The position numbers were made by a program, and so were the translations under genes. A DNA stretch of 64,000 bases from Desulfoglaeba alkanexedens ALDC (GTDB lineage Bacteria; Desulfobacterota; Syntrophobacteria; Syntrophobacterales; DSM-9756). Positions 54,601-62,351 of the stretch are shown piece by piece; within the stretch, counting starts at the first letter, position 1, and every line of letters starts with the position of its first letter. Under the pieces are notes generated by a model. It was not told the origin of the DNA. It was given only the letters and a program-made list of their open reading frames with translations, and made no database searches. The stretch spans positions 2,965,279-3,029,278 of the forward strand of contig NZ_CP040098.1 of the NCBI RefSeq assembly GCF_005377625.1, in the 5' to 3' direction.

Positions 54601-55158
54601 GCGGTCCCCATCATCGCCATGACGGCTCACGCCATGCGCGGAGACCGCGAGAAATGCCTTGAAGCCGGAATGAACGACTATGTGGCCAAGCCCGTACAGC
54701 CGGATGAACTGATGGCGGCCATCCAGCGCCAGTCGCGGCATAGTGCGCCCGATCCCGGTTCCGGGGAGGCGGCGGCGCCGGCGGGTTCCGTCCCGGATTC
54801 GCGGAAGATCCTGGACTGGGAAAGCCTGGTGCTGCGGCTGGGCGGTGACGTGGAACTGGCCCAGGACATCCTCGTGGGATTCATCGAGGATGCCCCCAAG
54901 CAGATGGCGGCCCTCCGTGCGGCCCTGGAAGCCGGAGACACCGAGGCGCTGAGGCGCAACGCCCATACACTCAAAGGGTCTTCGGCCAACGTTTCGGCGA
55001 CGGCCCTTCAGGATGCCGCCTTCAGCATGGAATCGGCGGGAGTCCGGGGTGATGGGGAAGCCGCGACGTCGGCGATGGCGGAACTCGAGAAGGCATTCGA
55101 GTGCCTTCGGCAGGCGGTGGAACGTCTTCGAATCGATGAAGCATCTCCCGCTTTTTAG
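51658..55158 (+). CDS. Hybrid sensor histidine kinase with two receivers and HPt (BarA-like layout)
   Basis: 1166 residues. Membrane helix (about 16-36), extracytoplasmic Cache-like region (40-260), second helix (270-290), linker, PAS domain (about 355-470) ending in a coiled coil, HisKA with phospho-acceptor His near 519 ([13 protein letters not shown]), HATPase ([30 protein letters not shown]), receiver 1 from 758 ([15 protein letters not shown]), receiver 2 from 908 ([22 protein letters not shown]) and HPt with His near 1102 ([14 protein letters not shown]). This is a full phosphorelay in one chain. Signal unknown. It is followed 23 bp later by a REC-GGDEF protein, the likely output. Confidence 0.93.
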   Translation: MAASRPLAMIVYRYLLPRLVAIGCLLMMLAGCLLGWYQYRAGRETHLELARSVAATTELYVRSAQNMLEGLALFQPDEVEILPRLLNNLYNASPCFQRLSWVDARGTLRASIPETKVAQAVVEPVKILLESPTLLTYVSPAFRSPLTGRRTVSVGHTMFSGGAVFGELNLDALEGQLSALHDVSDGWVVVADRQGNILAGLGRPAASEVGAGGIGELIEKIHAAEGPVCEFVRAGDRTYLAAGSRLAKPDWLVVVATPASSLFQPVMKTGGITMAAFILFVGLFAVATKRLLDRLIVRPLHYFSESLPKVATGGEGISWDGSRVRVQELQVMDRKFIEMAGILRQRENELLRKTEEQEILLANMEGQVWFLKDPETYGAVNRARAIFLGRDATELAGGALSQFHGADELETVIERNREVFERGEPLRTVEWCRNGDGEVRLLAVTRSPKLAGDGRVEYVVCSAVDITEHRRAREELEQALAAVEKTNEQLEKAIEHANRLALEAELANQAKSQFLANMSHEIRTPMNGVLGMARLLQDTPLNAEQREYVRIVQSSADNLLCIINDILDYSKIEAGKLELEETDFDLRTTVEDVAESLAFRAHEKGLELACLIHHDVPSQLRGDPWRLRQVLLNLAGNAVKFTEKGEVVIRVTLESEREEETEVRFSVTDTGIGIPPDRRSALFQSFTQVDASITRKYGGTGLGLAISKGLAEMMGGRIGVESEPGKGSVFWFTAVFRKQRRCAGPPPLLPEELCRHRVLVVDDNTTNRFVIGEMLRTWGFRFEEAKDGLEALERLEEGRRVGDPFSIALLDMQMPGMDGAALSRKIRLTPSGRDLPLVLLSSIGADERELGLEKGDFNATLPKPVKYSRLYDCLAMLIGERVFGDSCAFVRKDETPPCRETPVAECRILLAEDNPINRKVALGILRKMGYEAVAVNNGKEAVAALSETPYDLVLMDIQMPEMDGLEATRIIREGRAPVLDPAVPIIAMTAHAMRGDREKCLEAGMNDYVAKPVQPDELMAAIQRQSRHSAPDPGSGEAAAPAGSVPDSRKILDWESLVLRLGGDVELAQDILVGFIEDAPKQMAALRAALEAGDTEALRRNAHTLKGSSANVSATALQDAAFSMESAGVRGDGEAATSAMAELEKAFECLRQAVERLRIDEASPAF

Positions 55159-55181
55159 TTCCAACGAAAGAGAAGGGTGTC

Positions 55182-56162
55182 ATGTCGAGGGATACTGGAG
55201 GCGATATGAGGGTGGAAGTGACCGGGGTTGAAGGAAACGCGGGCGCCCCGCCTTCCCGGGTGCTCGTCGCCGACGACGATCGGACCACGCGCGCCATGCT
55301 TAAGGCAATGCTGTCGCGCTGGCGGTACGAAGTGCACACCGCTTCGGACGGGCTGGAGGCTTGGGAGATACTGAGACGTCCGAATTCCCCCCGGGTGGCC
55401 GTTCTGGACTGGATCATGCCGGGCATGGACGGGGTCGATGTCTGCCGGAGAATCCGGTTGGAAGTGCCGGCGGAAGAACGCTACATCTACATCATCCTTC
55501 TTACGGCCAAAACATCCCGCGAAGAAATTGTGGCGGGTCTGGAAGCGGGAGCCGACGACTACATGGTGAAGCCCTTCGACGCCAGCGAGCTGCAGGTGCG
55601 GGTGAGGATCGGGCAGCGCATCGTGAACTTGCACTCGGAACTGGTAGCCGCCCGGGAGGCGCTTCGCATCCAGGCCACCTACGACGGGTTGACCGGGCTG
55701 CTGAACCGGGCCGCCACCCTGGATACGCTCCACCGCGAACTTTCCCGCACCGCGCGTGAAGAAGCCGTCTTGGGGCTGCTGATGATCGATATCGATCATT
55801 TCAAGCGGGTGAACGACACGTACGGCCACATGGTGGGCGACGAAGTGCTCAGGGCATGCGCGCACCGCATCCGGGCCTCCGTTCGCCGCTACGACGCGGC
55901 GGGAAGAGTGGGCGGCGAGGAATTCCTGGTGATCCTTCCCGGGGCGGATCGGGAAACGGTGCAGGCGGTGGCCGAGCGAATCCGGGAGCACATCGGCGGA
56001 GCGCCCATCGAAACGGAGACGCTTCAACTGAACATCACCGCAAGCCTCGGCGGAACGACCCTGCAGGGCAGGGGCGTTTCGGCCGACGAACTGATCGGGG
56101 CGGCGGACCGAGCCCTCTATCGCGCCAAGGAAGAGGGGCGAAACCGGGTGGTTCTGGAGTAG
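55182..56162 (+). CDS. Response regulator with GGDEF output (diguanylate cyclase)
   Basis: A 326-residue protein. The receiver domain (about 27-145) has the acidic pair in VLVADDDRTT, phospho-acceptor in VLDWIMPG, and Lys in DDYMVKPFDA. The GGDEF domain has DGLTGLLNRAA, DIDHFKRVNDTYGH and the active-site GRVGGEEFLVIL (GGEEF, an active variant). It would make cyclic di-GMP on phosphorylation, presumably from the upstream hybrid kinase. No RxxD inhibitory site is obvious ahead of GGEEF. An ATG at 55206 is an alternative start. Confidence 0.93.
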   Translation: MSRDTGGDMRVEVTGVEGNAGAPPSRVLVADDDRTTRAMLKAMLSRWRYEVHTASDGLEAWEILRRPNSPRVAVLDWIMPGMDGVDVCRRIRLEVPAEERYIYIILLTAKTSREEIVAGLEAGADDYMVKPFDASELQVRVRIGQRIVNLHSELVAAREALRIQATYDGLTGLLNRAATLDTLHRELSRTAREEAVLGLLMIDIDHFKRVNDTYGHMVGDEVLRACAHRIRASVRRYDAAGRVGGEEFLVILPGADRETVQAVAERIREHIGGAPIETETLQLNITASLGGTTLQGRGVSADELIGAADRALYRAKEEGRNRVVLE

Positions 56163-56214
56163 CCGCCAAGCGATTCCTTTCCGGGTCGGTGGGCGACCGC
56201 GGCTGCAACAGGGG

Positions 56215-56730
56215 TCAATCGGAACCGGTGGTTTGAGCCGTCGCCGTGGAGCGGGCTTCGTACATGCGCAGCCAGGCGTCCAGAGTGTCGATGGAAAGGT
56301 CTAGATTTTCCATACCGGCGATGCGGGCGGCCTGAAGGTCGGCCAGGAGGGTTCGGTAGCGTTCGGCCAGAGGCGCTTCCAAGGGAGCGAGCGCTCTGTA
56401 GGCGGCGTCGATTTCTCCTTTGAGGATCTCCCTGAGGGCCGCCAGGGCCTCTTCCGGGCTGGAAAAGGACCGGCCCGTCAGTTCCTTCACGGCGTCACTG
56501 CCGATAGGGATGTGTTCATAGCCCTTGAGCGGGCGGCCCACGAGACCCATCAGCCTGCCTTGGCACAGGCTCAGTGCGTTTCCTTCCGAACGGAAGATGT
56601 AGCGGTTGGGCATGGCGAAAAAAACGAGGAGCCCCACCACCGCCAGGACCGCAAGAGCCAGTACGCCTTGTTTCATCCACCTGCGAGGCACAGCGGAAAC
56701 CGCGATATCGCCACCTATCCTACCCTGCAT
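56215..56730 (-). CDS. Membrane-anchored hypothetical protein
   Basis: A 171-residue protein with a short cytoplasmic N-terminus, one membrane helix (about 22-40, VLALAVLAVVGLLVFFA) and an alpha-helical exterior domain including GRLMGLVGRPLKGYEHIPIG and SSPEEALAALREILKGEIDA. No Cys or catalytic-looking residues. The ATG 56730 is chosen because AGGAGG lies 6 bp upstream; upstream in-frame sequence is not protein-like. Not recognised. It is convergent with the REC-GGDEF gene. Confidence 0.7.
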   Translation of the reverse strand: MQGRIGGDIAVSAVPRRWMKQGVLALAVLAVVGLLVFFAMPNRYIFRSEGNALSLCQGRLMGLVGRPLKGYEHIPIGSDAVKELTGRSFSSPEEALAALREILKGEIDAAYRALAPLEAPLAERYRTLLADLQAARIAGMENLDLSIDTLDAWLRMYEARSTATAQTTGSD

Positions 56731-57184
56731 CTCGAACCTCCTCGTGCTGTCCCGACAACGCGCCCAAGCCGTGACGTTTCCACACCATTTCAGGACCCGG
56801 ATCTGCAAGTGACCAGGGAAAAGAGCCCGAAAGCATCGACCGGATGGTTAAGTCCTTTACTCAAAACCCGCGCGCCATTCCGGGGTTGATCCCGTTCCGG
56901 AAAAACCGGCGGGTCATGCCGCCTTTCGCCGGAAGGACGAAGGGGTGGTCTCTCGAAAGCCTCATGGTTGTGTCGGCGCGTCCGCCCGTCACCGTGTGAA
57001 AAATCGACGTCACTCTACTGAAGACACCCCTTCAAGTCAAACATTATCACGGGCTTCGAGATACGCCGAAGCCATACCTTCCCTGGAAGCCACGCGGCCC
57101 CGGGCTTCAATGCCCCCATCTGACCAATATCTTCGGCGAGCGGAAAGTGGTCCAAGGGACCATTCACAGCATGTCCCTGGTGAA
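56731..57184. other. Gene-free stretch upstream of the membrane-anchored protein
   Basis: 454 bp with one promoter-like site (57012-57040) pointing at the 56730 start. The long putative 5' untranslated region (about 275 nt) shows no recognisable RNA family and no repeat of the dispersed families. The trmJ 3' end lies at 57185. Confidence 0.55.
57012..57040 (-). promoter_or_regulatory. Possible promoter for the membrane-anchored protein
   Basis: Minus strand TTGACT (57035-57040), 17-bp spacer, TAGAGT (57012-57017). Good -35, moderate -10; would leave a 275-nt leader. Confidence 0.4.
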
Positions 57185-58000
57185 TCACAAGATCCCTCTG
57201 GAGTCCCGGGAGTCTTGATTTTCGTGAGAAGCCGGGGGGGCTTTCGGGCTTTGCTCTGCCTCGGCTTCCGCAGATTCCAGGCGTTTTCCGCAGTACCAGT
57301 TGATTTGCCGGCATATACCACGGATGATCTTCACGTCTCGAGCTCTCAGGCCGAGCCGGCCCACGGCGCGCCGGATGTTTTCCATCCAGTGGTCTGGGTT
57401 TTCCGGGTTGATGAAATGAATCCTCGCCAGGGTTTCGCCCAGCTGCTCGTACATGGCCTCCAGTTCAAAGGACGTGGCGAGCCGTGGAACGAAAACCGGA
57501 GGCGTTTCGACGCCGGCTCGAAAGATCTCGTAACAGATCAGCATGACCGCCTGAGCCAGATTCAGGGACGAGAAGTCATGGGTGGGGATGGTGACCAAGC
57601 TGTGGCAGAAGCGAAGTTCGCGGTTGGAAAGACCTCGGTTTTCCGGCCCGAACAGAAGGGCGACTCGGTTTTCGCGGCTGAGGGCGATGAGCTGTTCCGC
57701 CATGCGCCTGGGATCGGCTACGGTCGGCCGGTGGGAGCCGGTGCGGGCGGTGGTGCCCACCACGTATTGGTATGGGCCCACGGCGTCGGCCAGGTATTCG
57801 TAAATTTCCATGTCGGCCACCAGGTCCTCGGCGGCCTGGGTCGCCATTTTGAGGATGCGGGTGAGGTCGCAGTCCAGTGGATCCACCACCGCCAGCCGGC
57901 TGATCCCCATGTTCTTCGCCGCTCGGGCGGCCGCTCCGATGTTTTCGGGAAAGTGCGGCCGGTGAAGAATGATGCCGATGTTTTCAAGCTTGACTCGCAT
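57185..58000 (-). CDS. trmJ: TrmJ-like RNA 2'-O-methyltransferase (SPOUT)
   Basis: A 271-residue SPOUT enzyme: ILHRPHFPENIGAAARAAKN, LAVVDPLDCD, the AARTGS-type loop VGTTARTGSHRPTV, and the knot VALLFGPENRGLSNRELRFC with IPTHDFSSLNLAQAVML. This fits TrmJ, which methylates position 32 of some tRNAs; related TrmH-family targets cannot be excluded. C-terminal 60 residues form an extension ending in an acidic/Pro-rich tail. Own promoter upstream. Confidence 0.88.
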   Translation of the reverse strand: MRVKLENIGIILHRPHFPENIGAAARAAKNMGISRLAVVDPLDCDLTRILKMATQAAEDLVADMEIYEYLADAVGPYQYVVGTTARTGSHRPTVADPRRMAEQLIALSRENRVALLFGPENRGLSNRELRFCHSLVTIPTHDFSSLNLAQAVMLICYEIFRAGVETPPVFVPRLATSFELEAMYEQLGETLARIHFINPENPDHWMENIRRAVGRLGLRARDVKIIRGICRQINWYCGKRLESAEAEAEQSPKAPPASHENQDSRDSRGIL

Positions 58001-58060
58001 GGCGCCCTGCTGTCTCCCTTAAGAAGTCGAAGCGTTCGTTGCCTGAAGAAGATGTATTAT

Positions 58061-58088
58061 ATTATAGGAAAGTTTGCGTTAGGATCAA
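58061..58088 (-). promoter_or_regulatory. Promoter of trmJ
   Basis: Minus strand TTGATC (58083-58088), 16-bp spacer, TATAAT (58061-58066). The perfect -10 lies in a TATTATATTATA stretch that could also serve the divergent gene. About 60 bp from the trmJ start. Confidence 0.5.
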
Positions 58089-58192
58089 AAACCCGGGGCA
58101 TTGCTCGGAGGGATTCGACGGGAGCTTTCTCGGTCGAAGTTATGGAGGGGCGAGGCGTTACCCTCCAGAAGCTCCGGGGACGAGGTGAAGCT

Positions 58193-59608
58193 ATGGAGCG
58201 AGAGAAAATCAGAGAATCGGTCATTGCCGGTACGTGGTATTCGGGAAACCCGGAAGCGCTGCGGCGCGAAATCCTCGGCCACCTGGCACGCGCCCGGGTG
58301 GAGCCGCTCAAGGGGCGCCTGGTGGGGCTGGTGGCTCCCCACGCCGGCTACCTGTATTCGGGCGGTGTGGCCGCCCACGCCTACAAGCTGCTGGAGCAGC
58401 ACCCGTTCGATCGTGTGCTCATCATGGCGCCGAGCCATCGGGCTTATTTCACGGGCGCCAGTATCTACCATCTGGGAGGATACCGGACGCCGCTGGGTGT
58501 CGTGCCCCTGGACCGGGAGATCGTGGATTCCCTGCGGAAGCACTCAGATCTTTTCGGCTATGTTCCGCAGGCTCACGCGCAGGAACATTCACTGGAAATC
58601 CAGCTGCCCTTCCTTCAGGTGGTGCTGGGCGATTTCCGGCTGACCCCCGTGCTCCTGGGCGACCTTTCGGAAGGAGCCGCACGGCTTACGGCCAAAGCCG
58701 TCGCCGAGGCCTGCGCGGGCCGGAACATCCTCCTGGTGGCCAGCACGGATCTTTCTCATTACCATCCCTATGAGCAGGCCGTGCGCCTGGACCGCCGGGT
58801 GCTGGATCGCGTGGAGGCGTTCGACCCGGAGGGCCTCGCGGAGGAGCTTCGAAGCGGGCGATGTGAAGCGTGCGGCGCCTGGCCGCTCACGGTGGTCATG
58901 TGGACCGCAAAGGAACTCGGAGCGTCCAAGGGGCGGGTGCTGCACTACGCCAACTCCGGAGACGTGACGGGAGATACCCGCAGCGTGGTGGGATACATGG
59001 CGGCGGCCCTGGTGGACAATCCGGGGCAGGGACGTGAGGTGAATAGGCGGCATCAGCCGGTGGGGGTGGACTTGGGGCTGTCGCAGGAAGAAAAGGAAAC
59101 GCTTCGTGATATCGCATGGGAGGCGATCCGAAACAGGATCCGCAACGTCTATCGCCCCGTGCCGAAACCCGATGCTTCCAAGCTCCAAGAACCCCGCGGC
59201 GTCTTCGTTTCGCTCCACAGGAAAGGCTGTCTCCGCGGGTGCATCGGCCTGATAGAAGGGCGAGAGCCGCTTTATCAGGCTGTCGCTCAGATGGCTGTCC
59301 AAGCCGCTTTCGGCGACCCTCGGTTCCCGCCGCTTCAGCCGGACGAACTGGACGATCTCGACCTGGAGATCTCTGTTTTGACGCCGCTTCAACGGATTCA
59401 CGACCCATCGGAAATCGTAGTCGGGGTTCACGGCGTGATGGTTCGCCGTGGGCATCGGAGCGGTCTGCTGCTTCCTCAGGTGGCGGTGGAACACGGCTGG
59501 AGCCGTGAAGAACTGCTGGAATGGACATGTCGAAAAGCCGGGCTTCCCCCCGATGCGTGGAAGGACCCGAGAACCGAGATTTTTGTTTTTTCCGCCGATG
59601 TTTTCTAA
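58193..59608 (+). CDS. AmmeMemoRadiSam system fusion: MEMO1 domain plus AMMECR1 domain
   Basis: A 471-residue fusion. Residues about 5-275 are a MEMO1-family dioxygenase-like domain: VIAGTWYSGNPEALRREI, APHAGYLYSGGVAAHAYKLL, QEHSLEIQLPFLQ, STDLSHYHPYEQA, with His residues at the expected metal site. Residues about 290-471 are an AMMECR1 domain: GVFVSLHRKGCLRGCIGLIE (conserved LRGCIG), DPRFPPLQPDELDDLDLEIS, HRSGLLLPQVA. In many anaerobes these act with a radical SAM enzyme of unknown product; that third component is not adjacent here. ATG 58193 with AGGTGA upstream. Upstream in-frame sequence opposite trmJ is not coding. Confidence 0.93.
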   Translation: MEREKIRESVIAGTWYSGNPEALRREILGHLARARVEPLKGRLVGLVAPHAGYLYSGGVAAHAYKLLEQHPFDRVLIMAPSHRAYFTGASIYHLGGYRTPLGVVPLDREIVDSLRKHSDLFGYVPQAHAQEHSLEIQLPFLQVVLGDFRLTPVLLGDLSEGAARLTAKAVAEACAGRNILLVASTDLSHYHPYEQAVRLDRRVLDRVEAFDPEGLAEELRSGRCEACGAWPLTVVMWTAKELGASKGRVLHYANSGDVTGDTRSVVGYMAAALVDNPGQGREVNRRHQPVGVDLGLSQEEKETLRDIAWEAIRNRIRNVYRPVPKPDASKLQEPRGVFVSLHRKGCLRGCIGLIEGREPLYQAVAQMAVQAAFGDPRFPPLQPDELDDLDLEISVLTPLQRIHDPSEIVVGVHGVMVRRGHRSGLLLPQVAVEHGWSREELLEWTCRKAGLPPDAWKDPRTEIFVFSADVF

Positions 59609-59640
59609 AGGACGGGGCGGCGGTCGCCGGGAGAAAACAG

Positions 59641-60192
59641 GTGGGAGACGTCATTGATTTGGATGAACGAAAGCGGCAGCTCGCGGCCCGAAAGGCTTTC
59701 AGATCCTGGGTGTTGCGGTTCGGGGAGGCGTTCGACTTCTGGACCCGCCTTCGGGACCTTTCGGACCGGAGCCTTTATGAGCTGATCCAGGGAGGTGAAA
59801 CCTCGGGGGCCGTTATCCAGGGTTTCGTGATGGCCGTCTTGGGCATGGGCGAAAGGGACCTGGATTTTCAACGGCTGGAGCCCGCGGAGAAAATCGATGT
59901 CATCGACATCACGCTCTTCCTGGTGGATCAACTCCGATTCGAATGCATGCGGCGTCTGGGCTGGGTGGAAACCTATCCCGCCGACGGCATCCCGCTCATG
60001 GACATGGTGGAACAGTTCGCTGTCCGGTTCCAGGTCGTGAAAAACGAAACGCCGCCGCTCGCGGAAACGCACCCGGCCTACGCGGATTTCCAATCCACCT
60101 TCCAAGGCGACCGGGCTTCCTTCGTTAGGCGGCTCATTCCCGAAGCGATCCAGGCCTTCAGGGAGCGGCTCCGCCGTGATCCCGGCAAGTGA
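59641..60192 (+). CDS. Conserved-looking hypothetical protein
   Basis: A 183-residue soluble, acidic, helical protein: DLDERKRQLAARKAFRSWVL, GEAFDFWTRLRDLSDRSLYE, IDVIDITLFLVDQLRFECMR, RLGWVETYPADGIPLMDMVE. No Cys motifs, signal or membrane segment. Not recognised. The start is a GTG (59641) with GGGAGAAAACAG upstream. It follows the MEMO-AMMECR1 fusion by 32 bp and may be co-transcribed. Its last 35 bp overlap the end of the convergent MFS gene. Confidence 0.7.
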   Translation: MGDVIDLDERKRQLAARKAFRSWVLRFGEAFDFWTRLRDLSDRSLYELIQGGETSGAVIQGFVMAVLGMGERDLDFQRLEPAEKIDVIDITLFLVDQLRFECMRRLGWVETYPADGIPLMDMVEQFAVRFQVVKNETPPLAETHPAYADFQSTFQGDRASFVRRLIPEAIQAFRERLRRDPGK

Positions 60193-61510
60193 GTGTTTTC
60201 GATTGGAGGGCGGAGGCGTTTGCGTCTGCCACGCGGACCCTGGAGAGAAGGGCCATGCCCACGAGGAAGAAGATAAGGACGGTGAGGATGGCGCGGCGCG
60301 AGTCGCCCAGGAGGTCACGGCTGATCCCGAAGCACAGCGGACCCAGGATGGCGGAAAACTTGCCGCCGACGGCGAAAAAGCCGAAGAACTTTGAGCTCCG
60401 GTCCGGCGGGATCATCTGGCTGTAAAGGGACCGGCTGAGGGACTGACTGCCGCCGAGGATGAACCCGACGAACGCTGCCAGGATCCAGAATTCCCAGGCG
60501 CAGGTCATGCGATAGGCATAGACGACGATGGCGCACCAGAGGCAGAGCGTCATGAAAAGAACGCGCCGGGTGCCCCACCGTTCGGCCGACCGCGCCACGA
60601 AAACGGCCCCGGGAAAGGCGATCCACTGGGTCAGGAGGAAGGCACCGAGAAGGGTTTGAAGCGAAAGTCCGAGTTCCGTGGCTCCATAGATGGAAGCCAT
60701 GCTGATGACGGTCTGGATGCCGTTGTTGTAGATGAAATAGCTTAAGATGAACAGGAACCGGTGACGGTTCCGGCGGGTGTCTCGGATCGTGTCGTTGAGA
60801 TCCCGGACGGCTCCGGCCAGGATGCGGCGAAGGGGAAGGCGGGGGGGCGTCTCTTCGGAGGGGAGAAAGAGGCTGGGCAGTGTGAAAACCGCCCACCAGA
60901 TGCCGACGGAAACGAACGCCAGGCGGACGGCGCCGTCCACCGTGGGGACCCCCCATGCCGCGTGGTTGCGGATGAAGAGCAGGTGGATCGCCAAGAGGAG
61001 ACCTCCGCCCACGTAACCGAAGGCGTAGCCCAAGCCGGAAAGCCGGTCGCGTTTTTCAGAGGGGGCGATCACCGGGAGGTAGGCGTTGTAGAAGACCTCG
61101 CTTCCCGAAAACCCGATATGAGCCAGCACGAAAACGAAGATAGTGAAGCCCACGCGGCCGGCGGTGGCTCCGTACAGGGCACAGGTGGCCAGCGATCCCA
61201 TGGCGGCGAACGCCAGAAAGAAAGTCTTTCTGCGGCCCCGGTGATCGGCGACGGCTCCCAGAAGTGGCGCGGAAAGCGCAACGATGAAAAGAGCGAGCGA
61301 GACCGTGTAGGCCCAGAGCGACGGGGCTTCGATGTGCCAGCTCCACCGCCGGAAGGCGAGTTCCAGGCCGGAGGCCGGCACCACGTGCCGCGCGAAGTGC
61401 ACGGGAAGAAATGTCCCGAGAACGCTGGTGGCGAAGGCGGAATTGGCCCAGTCGTAAAGGCACCAGATCAGTTCCACCCGGCCGATCCACCATCCTTTGG
61501 AGTCAGCCAC
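60158..61510 (-). CDS. UMF1/Atg22-like MFS transporter
   Basis: A 450-residue membrane protein with about 12 helices. The N-terminus VELIWCLYDWANSAFATSVL is the UMF1 signature. LGAVADHRGRRKTFFLAFAA is the MFS loop 2-3 motif, and FGYVGGGLLLAIHLL, YFIYNNGIQTVISMASIYG and GGSQSLSRSLYSQMIPPDRS are further family markers. Substrate unknown. The start is uncertain: GTG at 61510 has AAAGG upstream; an ATG at 61555 adds 15 residues but would overlap the divergent gene. Confidence 0.88.
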   Translation of the reverse strand: MADSKGWWIGRVELIWCLYDWANSAFATSVLGTFLPVHFARHVVPASGLELAFRRWSWHIEAPSLWAYTVSLALFIVALSAPLLGAVADHRGRRKTFFLAFAAMGSLATCALYGATAGRVGFTIFVFVLAHIGFSGSEVFYNAYLPVIAPSEKRDRLSGLGYAFGYVGGGLLLAIHLLFIRNHAAWGVPTVDGAVRLAFVSVGIWWAVFTLPSLFLPSEETPPRLPLRRILAGAVRDLNDTIRDTRRNRHRFLFILSYFIYNNGIQTVISMASIYGATELGLSLQTLLGAFLLTQWIAFPGAVFVARSAERWGTRRVLFMTLCLWCAIVVYAYRMTCAWEFWILAAFVGFILGGSQSLSRSLYSQMIPPDRSSKFFGFFAVGGKFSAILGPLCFGISRDLLGDSRRAILTVLIFFLVGMALLSRVRVADANASALQSKTLTCRDHGGAAP

Positions 61511-61532
61511 TGCTAGGAGCCTTTCATTCACA

Positions 61533-62351
61533 ATGCCCAAAGAACGGTTCCACATGTTGCTGACCGAACAGTCTTTGAAACTGTCCGGCTTGCTTCCCGG
61601 CGAGGGAAGTGAGGAGCGGTCGGCCGTTCTCCTGGGGTCGGTTCTGCCCGATATTTTTTTCTACGATCTCCCGAATTTTCGCTGGTCGGCGACAGGGGTG
61701 AGCCTTCACCGTTACGAGGGGGAGGAAGGATTCAGGCTGTGCGCGTCCTGGCTGAAGGCCAAGCCGTTGCTGAAATACACGACGGTTTTCTACTGCCTCC
61801 TGGGGGTGGCCTCCCATCTTCTGACCGACGGGTTTTGGCATCCCAGTATCAACCGTGAAAGCTTTTCCGGCTCTGAGCCCTGTCGGAAATATCGGTTGCC
61901 GCCCCAATCCTGCCACCACTGGCTGGAAGGCCAGCTGGAAGCGCTCTGGATTCCCCTGCTCGCCCCGCCGGAAACCTACCGTACCCGCCTGAAAGCCTTC
62001 CGGGAAGGGACACCGCCTGTACCGGCATGCCTTGAGTTTTACTCCGACTTCCTGAGTTTCGCCGGTTTCCGGCCCGTGCCGTCGGTTTCCAGGATGAGGC
62101 GGTGCCTCTTCTGGCAGACGACGCTCCTTCGGGCCTTCACGGATCCGCGGTTCACCCGCTGGCAGGAAAGGCTGCTCACGGAGCGACTGACCAAGAGGCT
62201 GGGAACGCTCCTCGTTCCGCCGCCCGGAAGCGGCATCCAAATCGTGGACGGGCGGAGACCCGCCGCGTCTGAAGGCCGGGATCCGGCCACAGCCTCGTTT
62301 TTGGCGTCTTCCGTCATTTACCTGAGCGAACGGCTGCGTGAGCTTTTCTGA
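61533..62351 (+). CDS. Zinc-dependent phospholipase C family protein (PF00882-like)
   Basis: A 272-residue helical protein beginning MPKERFHMLLTEQSLKLSGL. It contains VLLGSVLPDIFFYDLPNFRW (P-D-I with metal Asp), SLHRYEG (His) and LLGVASHLLTDGFWHPSINR (H-x-x-x-D), the His/Asp spacing of the zinc-dependent PLC family. A later HHWLEGQLEALWIP is also typical. Such bacterial proteins are mostly uncharacterised and need not act on phospholipid. No signal peptide is seen, unlike secreted PLCs. Start ATG lacks a clear ribosome binding site. Its 3' end overlaps the transketolase by 38 bp. Confidence 0.8.
   Translation: MPKERFHMLLTEQSLKLSGLLPGEGSEERSAVLLGSVLPDIFFYDLPNFRWSATGVSLHRYEGEEGFRLCASWLKAKPLLKYTTVFYCLLGVASHLLTDGFWHPSINRESFSGSEPCRKYRLPPQSCHHWLEGQLEALWIPLLAPPETYRTRLKAFREGTPPVPACLEFYSDFLSFAGFRPVPSVSRMRRCLFWQTTLLRAFTDPRFTRWQERLLTERLTKRLGTLLVPPPGSGIQIVDGRRPAASEGRDPATASFLASSVIYLSERLRELF

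Noticed and set aside
56945-58192. N-terminal extension of the MEMO-AMMECR1 protein
   Set aside because: This part is antisense to trmJ; the real start at 58193 has its own ribosome binding site and begins the conserved domain.
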